Origin: a virus
DNA: 64,000 nucleotides
Reading direction: 5' to 3' (one strand)
Virus record (IMG/VR): IMGVR_UViG_3300035681_000018
Location: 1 to 64,000 of that record
In this document: piece after piece, positions 35,305 through 43,878 of the stretch
How positions within the stretch are numbered: position 1 is the first letter of the stretch
Layout: every line of letters begins with the position of its first letter
The notes under the pieces: generated by a model
What the model was told of the DNA's origin: nothing
What the model saw: only the letters and a program-made list of their open reading frames with translations
Database searches by the model: none
Program-made: the position numbers and the translations under genes

Positions 35305-37934
35305 CGTCGAGTATGAACCAGCAGGCAGTAAAACCGGGCGAAATTCGGCTCGATCTCATTCCCATTGACTGGCCCTTGACCCCACTGGGTCCCAACAAAG
35401 ATCCCTACGTCATGGGATGGCAAAACAAACCGTTTACTAAAGAAGAAATTGAAAATGAAATTATCAACGGAGAATGTAAAGCTATCGGATTACTTGGTGG
35501 TCCTGCCTACAACCATCCTTATGGTCTCGTTTGGGTTGATGTTGACGGACCATCCGTTTATGAACTCATCGAACAGATTTCCAACCTCCCAATACTCGAT
35601 GCGTTGCCACCCACCCTTACCATCCTCAGTGGTAAAGCAGGCCGAGAGCGTCGCCTCTACAAAGTAAGTAAAGAAAAACAAAAGCATTTCATTCGTAACA
35701 AATACACATGGACCTCGCAGGGGTCCATGGAAAAACTTGAGATCTTGTGGAAGCGGCACCAAGGCGTATTGATGGGTGCGCATCCAGATACGCAAGGTTA
35801 CTTCACTGCCGAAGGTTTGGGATTTGAATGGGCAGACAAATTACCTGAACTTCCAGATTGGGTATTGAATGGCATCATCACCAGGAATGCGAAACAAGGG
35901 CGTCCTGCTCAAGAAGTCTCACGCATCATCGGTAACTCGTTCGCAATCACCAGTCGCATTGGATTGGAACGTGATATGCAATTGGCAGTTTCTGCGATGT
36001 GGGCACTCCCCATTGAGGCAGTCGATGACTATGACATCTGGATTGCGATCGGACAATCGCTCCATGAATTGGACGAATCCCTGCTTGATCAATGGGATGA
36101 ATGGTCCAAACAAAGTGACAAATACAAAGAGAACGAATGCCATAAGCGTTGGTTATCCTTTACAAAAGGTGGTGGCCGGGGCATTGGTACGCTTTACCAT
36201 CTGGCTGAGCAGAATGGATGGAAGCGTCCGCAGGAAGACAAGGTTTCTTCCCCTGACGATGCTACGATCAATCTGGCGGCAAGCATTCTTCCCGAAATCG
36301 AAAGAAATGTGGAAGAAGAAATGAATCGCCTTCTCAACACTGCAACTCCAACCGACACAACTCTAATGAACACCGAAGATTATGGCGATGATGTACAACC
36401 TAAAAGCACCAGGAAGAATAAAGAGAAGGAACTCAGGCAACCTAAGAACGAAGTTGCGGACAAACTACTTGGAATCTATGCAAACAATCTGCTCTTTAGT
36501 CTTCCGCACAATCAATTCTTTATGTATGACCCTAGCCAGGGTCTGTGGAACAAAGTAAGCAAGATTGAAATGCTTGGTGATATCCGTTCCAAGCTACAAG
36601 CTCTCCTTACTAGTGGTTGGTTGCGCGAAGGGTTTAGCTTTCAAATGCTTGATGATATGTTCAAGCAACTGCAAGCAATGGTCCCGTGTGATAAATGGCA
36701 CGAGGCAACGGACGTCCTGCTATTCACCAACGGTGTACTTGACGTCACAACAAAGGAACTGCGGCCATTTGACCGTAATTTGCATATGACGCAACAAATG
36801 CCATATGCCTATAACCCTCAAGCAACCTGCGAACCGATCATTGATTGGCTTCGTTACACGCAGCATGGTTCCGAAAAACGTACGCAAGTTCTTCGTGCAT
36901 GGCTGCGAGCAACTCTTCTTGGTCGCCACGAACTTCAAAAGTTTCTTGAGTTGGTTGGTCCTGGTAAGTCTGGTAAATCCACCTACGCAAACCTATGTGT
37001 TGCATTGGTAGGCAAACGTAACGTCTGCTCCACAGAGTTAGAACAGATTGAGAAGAACCGATTTGAAACTGCAAGTTTCATGGGTAAGAAAATCATTCTG
37101 TTCCAGGACTCTGACCGTTATGGTGGCAGTGTTTCGAAACTAAAAGCCATCACTGGTGGTGACTGGATTCGTTCTGAGTTCAAGTATCAAGCAGATCAAC
37201 TAGAGCCTTTCCAGTTCCAAGGTGTTGTCATTATTACTGCTAACGAAGCAATTCAATCCACCGACTACACCTCAGGTCTTGCTCGTCGCCGCCTCACTAT
37301 TCCGTTCGACCGCCCCTTCACTGGTGGGCAAGCGCAACAACGTACCTTAATGGGTTTTGATAGTAAGGGTACTCCTGAAGGAGATTTTGCACCCTTGCTT
37401 CCAGGGCTTGTTAACTGGATCCTAGATATGTCTGAGTCGGAAATGCGTGACTACTTGATGGAGACATCAAAGCACGTTGACTTCTTCCAGGCTTATGAGA
37501 AGGATCAAGCCATTCGTTCCAATCCGATTTTGGATTGGCTGGATAAACGCGTTATCTTTGTACCTGGGGCAGAAGTTGCTATGGGTACTTGTAAGCCTTC
37601 ACCAGGAGGCGTAAATTACTATGTCGACTGGACTACGCAAGTGTATCCGTCTTACGCAGAGCATTGTCGTAGTGCCAACGTTGGTGTGTCGGGGCGTTCT
37701 CGCTTTGAAGTCCTACTCATGGACATCTGTAAAAACCAACTGAAACTAAATGTCTACGCAACCAAAAAGACCAATGGTCTGGTAATTCACAATATCTTGA
37801 TACGTGATGGCGTCAGGGATGACTACAAGTGTTACCCCTCCATTCTGGAAGTAGCTGCAGATCCTGCCAAGTACAAAGTAGAGTACGGTGTTAATCCTGC
37901 AATAATGGAAGAAGACATCGCAACAGATCATTGA
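35301..37934 (+). CDS. Primase-helicase (prim-pol + PriCT + SF3/D5 helicase), 877 aa
   Basis: Replicative primase/helicase. N-terminal prim-pol-like part with GLVWVDVDG (about 74-82), possible DxD metal ligands; PriCT-like segment DIWIAIGQSLHELDESLLDQ (about 249-268); D5-type region about 380-520; SF3 ATPase with Walker A GPGKSGKST (about 553-561), Walker B KIILFQDSD (about 596-604), sensor VVIITANE (about 641-648) and an arginine-finger-like LARRRLTIPFDRP. The length suits phage D5-like fusions. Overlaps the genes on both sides by four bases. Works with the polymerase at 16073. Confidence 0.9.
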   Translation: MTSSMNQQAVKPGEIRLDLIPIDWPLTPLGPNKDPYVMGWQNKPFTKEEIENEIINGECKAIGLLGGPAYNHPYGLVWVDVDGPSVYELIEQISNLPILDALPPTLTILSGKAGRERRLYKVSKEKQKHFIRNKYTWTSQGSMEKLEILWKRHQGVLMGAHPDTQGYFTAEGLGFEWADKLPELPDWVLNGIITRNAKQGRPAQEVSRIIGNSFAITSRIGLERDMQLAVSAMWALPIEAVDDYDIWIAIGQSLHELDESLLDQWDEWSKQSDKYKENECHKRWLSFTKGGGRGIGTLYHLAEQNGWKRPQEDKVSSPDDATINLAASILPEIERNVEEEMNRLLNTATPTDTTLMNTEDYGDDVQPKSTRKNKEKELRQPKNEVADKLLGIYANNLLFSLPHNQFFMYDPSQGLWNKVSKIEMLGDIRSKLQALLTSGWLREGFSFQMLDDMFKQLQAMVPCDKWHEATDVLLFTNGVLDVTTKELRPFDRNLHMTQQMPYAYNPQATCEPIIDWLRYTQHGSEKRTQVLRAWLRATLLGRHELQKFLELVGPGKSGKSTYANLCVALVGKRNVCSTELEQIEKNRFETASFMGKKIILFQDSDRYGGSVSKLKAITGGDWIRSEFKYQADQLEPFQFQGVVIITANEAIQSTDYTSGLARRRLTIPFDRPFTGGQAQQRTLMGFDSKGTPEGDFAPLLPGLVNWILDMSESEMRDYLMETSKHVDFFQAYEKDQAIRSNPILDWLDKRVIFVPGAEVAMGTCKPSPGGVNYYVDWTTQVYPSYAEHCRSANVGVSGRSRFEVLLMDICKNQLKLNVYATKKTNGLVIHNILIRDGVRDDYKCYPSILEVAADPAKYKVEYGVNPAIMEEDIATDH

Positions 37935-38293
37935 GCAACGGTCGTCATCTGATCCTTGACCTTTATGGTTGTGATCAAAACCTTTTAGATAACTACGAGG
38001 AGCTCCAGCGTTTGCTGGAAGCTTCTCTTGTTTTGGCGGGAGCAAATATCTTACGTATCTTTGGTGAGAAATTTGAACCGCAAGGCGTTACATTGTTGGC
38101 ACTACTGTCTGAATCCCACGCATCTATCCACACGTGGCCAGAAGTAGGGTATGCGGCAGTTGATCTGTACACATGCGGTGATACCACGCTCACACATCGT
38201 GCCGCAGAATTCTTGAAAGCAAAACTCAAAGCAACAACAGCGGAAGAAAAAGAGCTTGTGCGATCAATTGAACCTCTTAATTGTGTAGAGTAA
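37931..38293 (+). CDS. speD: S-adenosylmethionine decarboxylase proenzyme, 120 aa
   Basis: Makes decarboxylated SAM for spermidine synthesis. The processing site is LSESHASIHTWPE (residues about 57-69), where self-cleavage before Ser makes the pyruvoyl group; the catalytic Cys is in LYTCGD. Length fits the bacterial class of short enzymes. Start is TTG at 37931, overlapping the primase stop (TTGA). speD is a recurrent cyanophage auxiliary gene, thought to support polyamine supply during infection. Confidence 0.92.
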   Translation: MSNGRHLILDLYGCDQNLLDNYEELQRLLEASLVLAGANILRIFGEKFEPQGVTLLALLSESHASIHTWPEVGYAAVDLYTCGDTTLTHRAAEFLKAKLKATTAEEKELVRSIEPLNCVE

Positions 38294-38312
38294 ATCGGAA
38301 TTATTCCGATCT
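38294..38312 (+). repeat. Hairpin between speD and the glycosyltransferase
   Basis: ATCGGAA-TTATT-CCGAT, a 7-bp stem with a tiny loop, lies between the speD stop and the ATG at 38314. No T run. It may tune translation of the downstream gene. Confidence 0.4.
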
Positions 38313-38313
38313 A

Positions 38314-39576
38314 ATGACTAAAAAAGCAAAACTTTTGTGGTGTGGTGACATCGTTGCCATGACCGGCTTTGCACGTGTAACTGAAAATGTTATCTCTCGT
38401 CTGAAAGACGACTTTGAAATTGTTGTTCTTGGTAACAACTGGTGGGGTGATCCAACGCCACTTCAGCAGGAGTACAAGATGTACCCGTCATCTAACCGTC
38501 ATCAGACCGCACCCTTTGGTGAGCAACGCATTCGTGAGATTGTTGAGCGTGAGCAACCCGACGTGGTATTTACGATCAATGATATGTGGATTATTAATGA
38601 GCAATACAATCAAATCAAGGATCTGCACAAGGCTGGCAAGTTTAAATTTGTTGGCTATGCACCGATGGATTCGTATGCATGGACAGGTTGCTTAGCAGAT
38701 ACTGCCAATGAATGGGACGCTGTAGTTTCGTACACAGAATTTGGTGCACACGAATTTATGGCTGGTGGTATCACCAGGCCTATCTCTATTATTCCGCATG
38801 GTGTGACTCCTGGTCAGTTCTATCCGGTAGATAAGGCAGAGGCACGCCGCAAGCTGGGACTTAAAGAAGACAGCTTCATTGTTTTCAATGGTAACCGCAA
38901 TCAATTCCGTAAACGGATCGACATCACAATCAAAGCATTTGCTGCGTTTGCGGTAGATAAACCTGATGCAATGCTTTACCTGCACATGGGGCTCAAGGAC
39001 CAGGGCTGGGACATCATGGAGGTGTTTGCACGTGAGATGACACGTGTAGGCCTTGATCCAAATGGACGCATCATTATGACGTCAAATCAACCCAGTCCTC
39101 CGAATGTATCGGTGGAAATGCTGAATGACATCTATAACGCATGTGATGTGGGTGTCAATACGTGTAAAGGTGAGGGCTGGGGTCTTGTCAACTTTGAACA
39201 CGCTGCCTGTGGTGTGCCGCAGGTAGTGCCCGACCATACGTCATGCAAAGAGATCTTCGAGGGCTACGGCGAACTAATCCGTTGCGACCACATCGATGTG
39301 GATACCAACTACGCACGTGAGATGCCATGCCCGTCCTCTGACCACCTTGCTGAGATCTTGACGTACCTGTACCAAGACAAAGGCATTCGTGAATGGGTTG
39401 GTACACGCTGCCGGGAACGTGTGCTGGACTCACAGTTCTCATGGGACACAGTTGCGTCTCAATTTGGTGGCATCTTTGAGGAGGTGTTGTCCCAAGAACC
39501 TGAACCTGTGGCAAAACCTAAAGAAAAACGGAAGGAACGAAAGGATCGTACGAAGACCCGGAAGCTTGGTAAGTGA
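38314..39576 (+). CDS. Glycosyltransferase, GT4/GT-B family, 420 aa
   Basis: Transfers a sugar from a nucleotide sugar. GT-B layout: N-terminal LLWCGDIVAMTGFARVTENV (about 6-25), mid NGNRNQFRKRIDITIKAFAA (about 190-209) and the C-terminal signature GEGWGLVNFEHAACGVPQVV (about 287-306) with the E-x7-E motif. C-terminus Lys/Arg-rich. Target could be phage DNA, a virion protein or host envelope; nothing here decides. The ATG at 38314 is preferred over an upstream ATG that lies inside speD. Confidence 0.8.
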   Translation: MTKKAKLLWCGDIVAMTGFARVTENVISRLKDDFEIVVLGNNWWGDPTPLQQEYKMYPSSNRHQTAPFGEQRIREIVEREQPDVVFTINDMWIINEQYNQIKDLHKAGKFKFVGYAPMDSYAWTGCLADTANEWDAVVSYTEFGAHEFMAGGITRPISIIPHGVTPGQFYPVDKAEARRKLGLKEDSFIVFNGNRNQFRKRIDITIKAFAAFAVDKPDAMLYLHMGLKDQGWDIMEVFAREMTRVGLDPNGRIIMTSNQPSPPNVSVEMLNDIYNACDVGVNTCKGEGWGLVNFEHAACGVPQVVPDHTSCKEIFEGYGELIRCDHIDVDTNYAREMPCPSSDHLAEILTYLYQDKGIREWVGTRCRERVLDSQFSWDTVASQFGGIFEEVLSQEPEPVAKPKEKRKERKDRTKTRKLGK

Positions 39577-39597
39577 CATTTGATGGTACGCATGTAC

Positions 39598-39606
39598 TGT
39601 GGAAAA
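39598..39606 (-). promoter_or_regulatory. DnaA-box-like site
   Basis: TGTGGAAAA, the reverse complement of TTTTCCACA. A second identical site is at 39712-39720 inside the palindrome loop region. Confidence 0.4.
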
Positions 39607-39627
39607 CGTACGGAGAGGGGTAAAACA

Positions 39628-39822
39628 ATGAATACCGTCCTATTCAAGGATGAATACAGTCTTATCTAACCCTCTATAGGGTTTCATACGTTGTTAAAAC
39701 AGTGTTGCATTTGTGGAAAAAATCATGAAGCCACACAGAGGTGCAACACTTTTTCAACACAGTATGAAACCCTATATCTAAGTAAATAAGGCGGTATTCA
39801 TCCCTCCACAAGCCGGTATTCA
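39628..39822. repeat. Large inverted repeat, copy 2
   Basis: Left arm GGATGAATACAGTCTTAT... AACCCTCTATAGGGTTTCAT, then GTTGTTAAAACAGTGTTGCA and TTTGTGG; right arm CCACA...TGCAACACTTTTTCAACAC, GTATGAAACCCTATA and ATAAGGCGGTATTCATCC. Together they can form a cruciform with arms of about 70 bp. Flanking GAATACCGTC and GGTATTCA units repeat outside. Related to 5976-6174, where the centre has diverged. Confidence 0.7.
39712..39720 (-). promoter_or_regulatory. DnaA-box-like site inside the palindrome
   Basis: TGTGGAAAA near the apex of the large inverted repeat, same orientation as the site at 39598. Confidence 0.4.
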
Positions 39823-39831
39823 CAGTTTCTC

Positions 39832-39860
39832 TTGCGTACACTTCCCAACAGTGGTACAGT
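39832..39860 (+). promoter_or_regulatory. Sigma70-like promoter
   Basis: TTGCGT (39832-39837), 17-nt spacer, TACAGT (39855-39860). It reads into the HNH gene at 39887, which also has a strong Shine-Dalgarno. Confidence 0.5.
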
Positions 39861-39886
39861 GTCATGGTCCCCACCACCAGGAGGTC

Positions 39887-40315
39887 ATGGCACGCACCTA
39901 CCTAGAGATGCTTCCGCTTTGGTACGTACAGGACCAGCTAGAGCTCTCTGACCAATACGCGACAGGTCTTGCGTGGAAGACGCAAGCACGTGGTCACAAG
40001 CCCGGTGACATGGCTGGCCGGCAGCATGGCAAGTACTGTTACGTCTCTCTTTGCGGCGCACGGTACCAAGCGCATCGCATCGTGTACTACTTACGTACTG
40101 GTAGCGATCCAGGGAACGCAGACGTCGTTCACGACCCCTCCAACGTCACGTACGACAACCGTCAGGAACTAGCCCTCAAACAACGCCGCACCCGTCCTGC
40201 GCCTTCATACCGACGCCGCACACGTAACGCCGAAGGAGAGCTGGTCTACAACCTAGAGAACGGCATGTCCTTTCACAAGTACCAACGCCTCATCGGCAAC
40301 CCACTCAGTTCCTAA
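39887..40315 (+). CDS. HNH-like endonuclease, 142 aa
   Basis: Small phage HNH type: GKYCYVSLCGARYQAHRIVY (about 46-65) then DVVHDPSNVTYDNRQELALK (about 76-95), matching the H...N...H-like pattern of HNH_3 homing nucleases. The ATG at 39887 has a perfect AGGAGG Shine-Dalgarno three bases upstream, unlike most early genes. Basic C-terminus for DNA binding. Confidence 0.65.
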   Translation: MARTYLEMLPLWYVQDQLELSDQYATGLAWKTQARGHKPGDMAGRQHGKYCYVSLCGARYQAHRIVYYLRTGSDPGNADVVHDPSNVTYDNRQELALKQRRTRPAPSYRRRTRNAEGELVYNLENGMSFHKYQRLIGNPLSS

Positions 40316-40317
40316 TC

Positions 40318-41037
40318 ATGGCCAACTACACCAAACGCATCAAAGAACTGGCTTCTGTACTGTCGCCTTTCCGGTACGTCGCCAGCATTGAGTTACTTAC
40401 GGATGCACAGTTAAGTGCACACGGTTATTACAGGGGCTTCATATGCCCCCATGGGCATACCATTCGTGACAAGACCTATCATTGGTGTTACGAATGTGTT
40501 CGTAAAATTTCCAATAACAACTGTGGTTTTGACATCAACTATATTGATGGCTTGTACAAACATCGCCTGCTATCCATCTGGAGCAAGATACCTGTAAAAG
40601 ATTTTGAAGAGTGCTGGGAAGCACCTGTGTTAACAAAGTCGCGCATTCGTTTCCCTTCCTATCGTTCTGCTAACAGTAAAAACCTAGCTGAAAACATTAG
40701 TGCACATAAAGTCATTTATCAATGTGCATGGGGAGATGTCGGCAAGATGGTTGTAACACGTACGTGCCGCAATAAAGATTGTCTTAATCCTTTGCATATG
40801 ATTTCAAGTTGGAATCGCACTTTCCCACCCGTTGAGATCCAACCGTTTCATCACACGTTTGATCCCAGTAAACTGATGCACGCCGCAGATAACCAGCTAA
40901 AAAAAACACCTGAACCCATTATGAAAGCTAAGTACAAACAAACGATTCAACATCCGTTGGTGAACAAAAACACCCCGGATTATGATGATACACAGGAGCT
41001 GTATTACGGTTCATATGCCCAGGGATTCAGTAGTTAG
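40318..41037 (+). CDS. HNH-like protein with zinc-binding loop, 239 aa
   Basis: N-terminal Cys cluster (GFICPHGHTIRDKTYHWCYE then CVRK) and a later domain with SAHKVIYQCAWGDVGKMVVT, then CRNKDCLNPLHMISSWNR, which matches the zinc-binding HNH loop C..C.NP.H of homing endonucleases. Follows the previous HNH-like gene by two bases. Could be an inactive relative; the catalytic His is not certain. Confidence 0.6.
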   Translation: MANYTKRIKELASVLSPFRYVASIELLTDAQLSAHGYYRGFICPHGHTIRDKTYHWCYECVRKISNNNCGFDINYIDGLYKHRLLSIWSKIPVKDFEECWEAPVLTKSRIRFPSYRSANSKNLAENISAHKVIYQCAWGDVGKMVVTRTCRNKDCLNPLHMISSWNRTFPPVEIQPFHHTFDPSKLMHAADNQLKKTPEPIMKAKYKQTIQHPLVNKNTPDYDDTQELYYGSYAQGFSS

Positions 41038-41758
41038 TCAAGAGCAACGAACTAAAAATAATCCATTAGTACTTGGTACTTTTGATCAGCTTTCGCTGCG
41101 TTATTTACGTGGCAATCTTGGTGCAAAGTACCAAGTAAAAACCAACGGGTTTGGCGGCGGTACGTACAACAATTGGTTTCAGGTCAACCTTTCGGCACCT
41201 GCTTGGATCATTGTTGCCAAAGGGCCGCCGCGCCCTACATACATTAACGTCAGCGTTTATGATCTCAACAACATCCCTCAGACAGATCTGCCTGTGTTCC
41301 AGGCTGATTCACTGACTAATGGTGTTAACAATCTAGGGGATGTGTACATTCCTTACCTTGACACGGTAATGAGTGTTCAATCCGATTTATACAATACGTT
41401 TGATCGGTTACGTCTTGATCGTGGTGATGATCGCTATTTTCCCTTAGGACCAGGTAGTTATCTTATTTGTGTTTCATCTACACGCAATGAACCGCTTGCT
41501 TACGAACTTGGTGTTGTTATTGAATTTACCGACAACGAATCTTTTTTTGAATTAGAAGATCTTGACGGTAGTGTTTGCTTGCAAGAAGACGCTATTGATG
41601 AAGAAAACGCTAAGATTATTCTTGAGGTAGGCAATGATGAGTATTACACCACAATACACGATCACTCCTTGTCGGAATGGGAAAATGCATGGTATAGAGA
41701 ACATCAAGATACCGATCGTTTCCCCGAAGTTTTTATTCCGTTAACAAACAGGCCATGA
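41015..41758 (+). CDS. Probable virion protein, 247 aa
   Basis: Beta-rich, with FGGGTYNNWFQVNLSAPAWI (residues about 40-60) and TYINVSVYDLNNIPQTDLPV; the C-terminal third is acidic. No catalytic motif. The pattern is like phage head-neck, fibre or Ig-like proteins. The ATG at 41015 lies within the end of the HNH-like gene. Confidence 0.5.
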   Translation: MPRDSVVSQEQRTKNNPLVLGTFDQLSLRYLRGNLGAKYQVKTNGFGGGTYNNWFQVNLSAPAWIIVAKGPPRPTYINVSVYDLNNIPQTDLPVFQADSLTNGVNNLGDVYIPYLDTVMSVQSDLYNTFDRLRLDRGDDRYFPLGPGSYLICVSSTRNEPLAYELGVVIEFTDNESFFELEDLDGSVCLQEDAIDEENAKIILEVGNDEYYTTIHDHSLSEWENAWYREHQDTDRFPEVFIPLTNRP

Positions 41759-41877
41759 TCAAATTTCTACGTTCTTTGTTTAAGAAAAAAGTATTAAGAC
41801 ACTCACCAACAACCGCTTGGTTAAGCTATTGTAAAAGCAATCCATCGGCATTAGAGTGCCGCATGTATGACGTATGA
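41755..41877 (+). CDS. Small conserved peptide, 40 aa
   Basis: MIKFLRSLFKKKVLRHSPTT then AWLSYCKSNPSALECRMYDV. The basic amphipathic start and the AWLSYCK...ECRMYDV end are familiar from cyanophage small proteins of unknown role. ATGA overlaps link it to both neighbours. Confidence 0.65.
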   Translation: MIKFLRSLFKKKVLRHSPTTAWLSYCKSNPSALECRMYDV

Positions 41878-42014
41878 CCCTCTTAGATCCTCCTCAGAAA
41901 CCGCAAGAACCCAAAAAAGTACCCGCTCGGGTCACAGAAGCTACTGAAAAAGACTGGGAAGATTTTTTTGCCGAGCAAGAAAATCTAGAATACTTAAGAG
42001 AATTTGACCGGTAG
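41874..42014 (+). CDS. Small acidic peptide, 46 aa
   Basis: MTLLDPPQKPQEPKKVPARV followed by ATEKDWEDFFAEQENLEYL. Pro/Lys-rich start and acidic helical end. ATGA overlap with the previous gene. The TAG stop is part of the TAGAATAAAG motif before the next gene. Confidence 0.6.
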   Translation: MTLLDPPQKPQEPKKVPARVTEATEKDWEDFFAEQENLEYLREFDR

Positions 42015-42021
42015 AATAAAG
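42012..42021 (+). promoter_or_regulatory. Late-promoter-like motif
   Basis: TAGAATAAAG, 16 nt upstream of the ATG at 42038. Member of the TAGAATAAGG-like set. Confidence 0.4.
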
Positions 42022-42037
42022 AAAAATATGTGTTGTT

Positions 42038-42226
42038 ATGAATTTAAACAACTATGTTGAAGCTGCGCTTGCTGTTCATGCAGCGGCTTCTGCTATTACT
42101 GCGTTAACGCCAACCCCCAAAGATGATGCTGTTGCAGTAAAAGCGTATCGCGTAATTGAATTGCTTGCATTGGTTGTAGGCCGTGCTAAAGAACCAGGTA
42201 CCGAAAAACGACGTAAGCGTCGTTGA
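42038..42226 (+). CDS. Small helical protein, 62 aa
   Basis: MNLNNYVEAALAVHAAASAI then ALTPTPKDDAVAVKAYRVIE and a Lys/Arg tail. Two Ala-rich helices separated by TPTP. Common in cyanophages near lysis or structural genes. A holin is conceivable from the helices and basic tail, but the hydrophobicity is low. Converges on the endolysin gene. Confidence 0.6.
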   Translation: MNLNNYVEAALAVHAAASAITALTPTPKDDAVAVKAYRVIELLALVVGRAKEPGTEKRRKRR

Positions 42227-42228
42227 TC

Positions 42229-43251
42229 TTAGTAGTTCCAACGAACGCGAGGCTTGCCTTCTCTAACGCCAAGGTGTACAAATCCTTTTGGTGCTCCATG
42301 GCCTACTGAGTACGGCCAATTTCTATCGCACCATTCTTGCACAGCATAGATCCCATCTCCTTCAACATAAAAATCAATAGCGCCCTTGGACGGTGCGTCG
42401 TAAGTATGCTCACTGTTCTTGGCGCCACCTACTTGTGTATTGATGGGTTCTGGACGAGAAGCACTAGTAATGATAAGTGGCTTGTTACCAAATTGTTTGC
42501 GGACTTTTTCCAGGAATAAACAAAGTTCTTTTGCTGTGTCACATTGATATTGCTTGGTAAAACGGCGCGCTTCTTGGTTTAATGTCAATTCACCATAAGT
42601 AATATTGGGTGTGATTTTGTAAGTAAATGGGCTCCAAGGAGTAAAGTTATTTACATGCGGGTCAATATCATCCTTTTCTCCTATGCTTTGAAGTTGACGA
42701 TCCATAATTTGAATTAATTTTGTGCTGTATTCAGGATCTGTAGCGTAACCTTCTTGAACTAGTAAACGTGCGCATTCATTCCTGCTAGCAGCTTTGTTAA
42801 CGCCTTTGTATTGTTTATAGTCTTTGTACCAACGATTCACAAGGTATGTGACACAGGTTGCAAGATCAGGAAAATCAAGGAACCCTGCTTTGATTGTGAT
42901 CCACTGACCGTTAATAAATTCTTTAGTGTCAACCGTAGAGCCAGATCCTTTTAAACCAAAGTAATTGTTTTGACCTGATGTGTGTTTACCCCAACCAGAT
43001 TCAAGTGCCCACTGCGCACTAACGCATTCCGGGAATTTGGCACCAGCTTGTTTTGCCGCTGCGTAAACACCGTCCCAAGTGTTTTCTGCTTCTAGAGAAG
43101 GTTTAGGTTTAGGTTTAGGCTTGGTTCTGTACTTAGACGCAAAAATGTCCAGGGTCTCTGCCGTAAGAGTCCCCTGGAGCCAATTCCATGCTTCAATTTG
43201 ATGCGGCTCTTCGCTAAAAAATTTAGCTGCATCCGCAAGTTTAATAGACAT
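42229..43251 (-). CDS. Two-domain endolysin (glucosaminidase + M15 peptidase), 340 aa
   Basis: Degrades peptidoglycan. Residues about 60-185 are a FlgJ/glucosaminidase-type domain: CVSAQWALESGWGKHTSGQN with the catalytic Glu, then NNYFGLKG. Residues about 215-340 are a peptidase M15-like domain: ITSASRPEPINTQ, SEHTYDAPSKGAIDFYV (zinc His and Asp) and FVHLGVREG (second His). Low-complexity KPKPKPKPS linker at about 43-51. The start AGG is sequestered by a hairpin at 43257-43281. A second lysin, GH24 type, is encoded at 53270. Confidence 0.85.
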   Translation of the reverse strand: MSIKLADAAKFFSEEPHQIEAWNWLQGTLTAETLDIFASKYRTKPKPKPKPSLEAENTWDGVYAAAKQAGAKFPECVSAQWALESGWGKHTSGQNNYFGLKGSGSTVDTKEFINGQWITIKAGFLDFPDLATCVTYLVNRWYKDYKQYKGVNKAASRNECARLLVQEGYATDPEYSTKLIQIMDRQLQSIGEKDDIDPHVNNFTPWSPFTYKITPNITYGELTLNQEARRFTKQYQCDTAKELCLFLEKVRKQFGNKPLIITSASRPEPINTQVGGAKNSEHTYDAPSKGAIDFYVEGDGIYAVQEWCDRNWPYSVGHGAPKGFVHLGVREGKPRVRWNY

Positions 43252-43256
43252 ATTAA

Positions 43257-43281
43257 CCTAGAGCGTTAGTACAACTCTAGG
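43257..43281 (-). promoter_or_regulatory. Hairpin sequestering the endolysin Shine-Dalgarno
   Basis: On the minus strand CCTAGAG (43281-43275) pairs with CTCTAGG (43263-43257). The AGG of the second strand is five bases before the ATG at 43251, so pairing hides the ribosome binding site. Suggests delayed or regulated lysin translation. Confidence 0.6.
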
Positions 43282-43294
43282 TCAGGTTTATTTT

Positions 43295-43468
43295 TCACTC
43301 AGCAATTTCTTCTGTTGGTTCTTCTGTTTTTTCAGGAGCAAACTCAAGGGTTTCGACTAATTTACCAATGAGATTGCCAGCAAACGCAACAAGGTTGCCA
43401 TCACCAGTAGCACGTGCAGCGCCAAAAGAATTGATAGCGGAAATTAGCTCAGCCTTAGTGCAAGCCAT
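43295..43468 (-). CDS. Small acidic protein, 57 aa
   Basis: MACTKAELISAINSFGAARA then TGDGNLVAFAGNLIGKLVET and an acidic tail. Known in cyanophages as a small protein without function. Upstream of the endolysin in the same direction. Confidence 0.65.
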   Translation of the reverse strand: MACTKAELISAINSFGAARATGDGNLVAFAGNLIGKLVETLEFAPEKTEEPTEEIAE

Positions 43469-43502
43469 AACGAAGCAATAACTTCAAAGAGTATAACAAA
43501 AA

Positions 43503-43826
43503 TCACCAGGGTACGCCAGCTTCAGAAGTCGGGTGTAATTTAGCTTCGATCTGGTTGTGAAGGGCTTCTTCAATCGAAACAACTTGATCAACGCCAAGTG
43601 CCGCCAGGGTCCAATTGACTACCTCTTCTTTAGTGAGTTCACTAAAAGGAGTGAAGTTATCAGGGTCGGGTTCACCAAGACCAACGCTGCCGTAGCAACT
43701 GGCAGTTTCACCGTCTTCTTCCAGTAATGCAGTCCAATGGACGGTGTATACAGCGCCATCAGGACAGGTGTCACCATCAGGAAGATGACGTTCGAGGTTA
43801 GCAATATCCCAAACAGTGTTAGCCAT
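43503..43826 (-). CDS. DUF7936-like small protein, 107 aa
   Basis: MANTVWDIANLERHLPDGDT then GAVYTVHWTALLEEDGETAS: a beta-sandwich-like pattern typical of small phage proteins that share VWDIANLER. Soluble, function unknown. A TAAAATAAAAG motif lies 16 nt upstream. Confidence 0.6.
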   Translation of the reverse strand: MANTVWDIANLERHLPDGDTCPDGAVYTVHWTALLEEDGETASCYGSVGLGEPDPDNFTPFSELTKEEVVNWTLAALGVDQVVSIEEALHNQIEAKLHPTSEAGVPW

Positions 43827-43841
43827 AATTAATGATATTTT

Positions 43842-43852
43842 CTTTTATTTTA
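43842..43852 (-). promoter_or_regulatory. Late-promoter-like motif
   Basis: TAAAATAAAAG upstream of the minus-strand gene at 43826, related to the TAGAATAAGG set. Confidence 0.35.
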
Positions 43853-43878
43853 CCAGGGGTGATCAATGAAGACGGTTA

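Larger units (their letters stand above)
39577..39886. other. Candidate replication origin region
   Basis: No gene over 310 bp. It contains two DnaA-box-like sites in reverse orientation, the large palindrome 39628-39822 and a sigma70-like promoter near its right end. It is AT-rich relative to surrounding genes. The arms match the region at 5976-6174. Confidence 0.5.

Noticed and set aside
42229-43251. Integrase or lysogeny module
   Set aside because: No tyrosine or serine recombinase, repressor pair or att-like repeat is visible; the gene is a clear endolysin, so a lytic lifestyle is favoured within this window.
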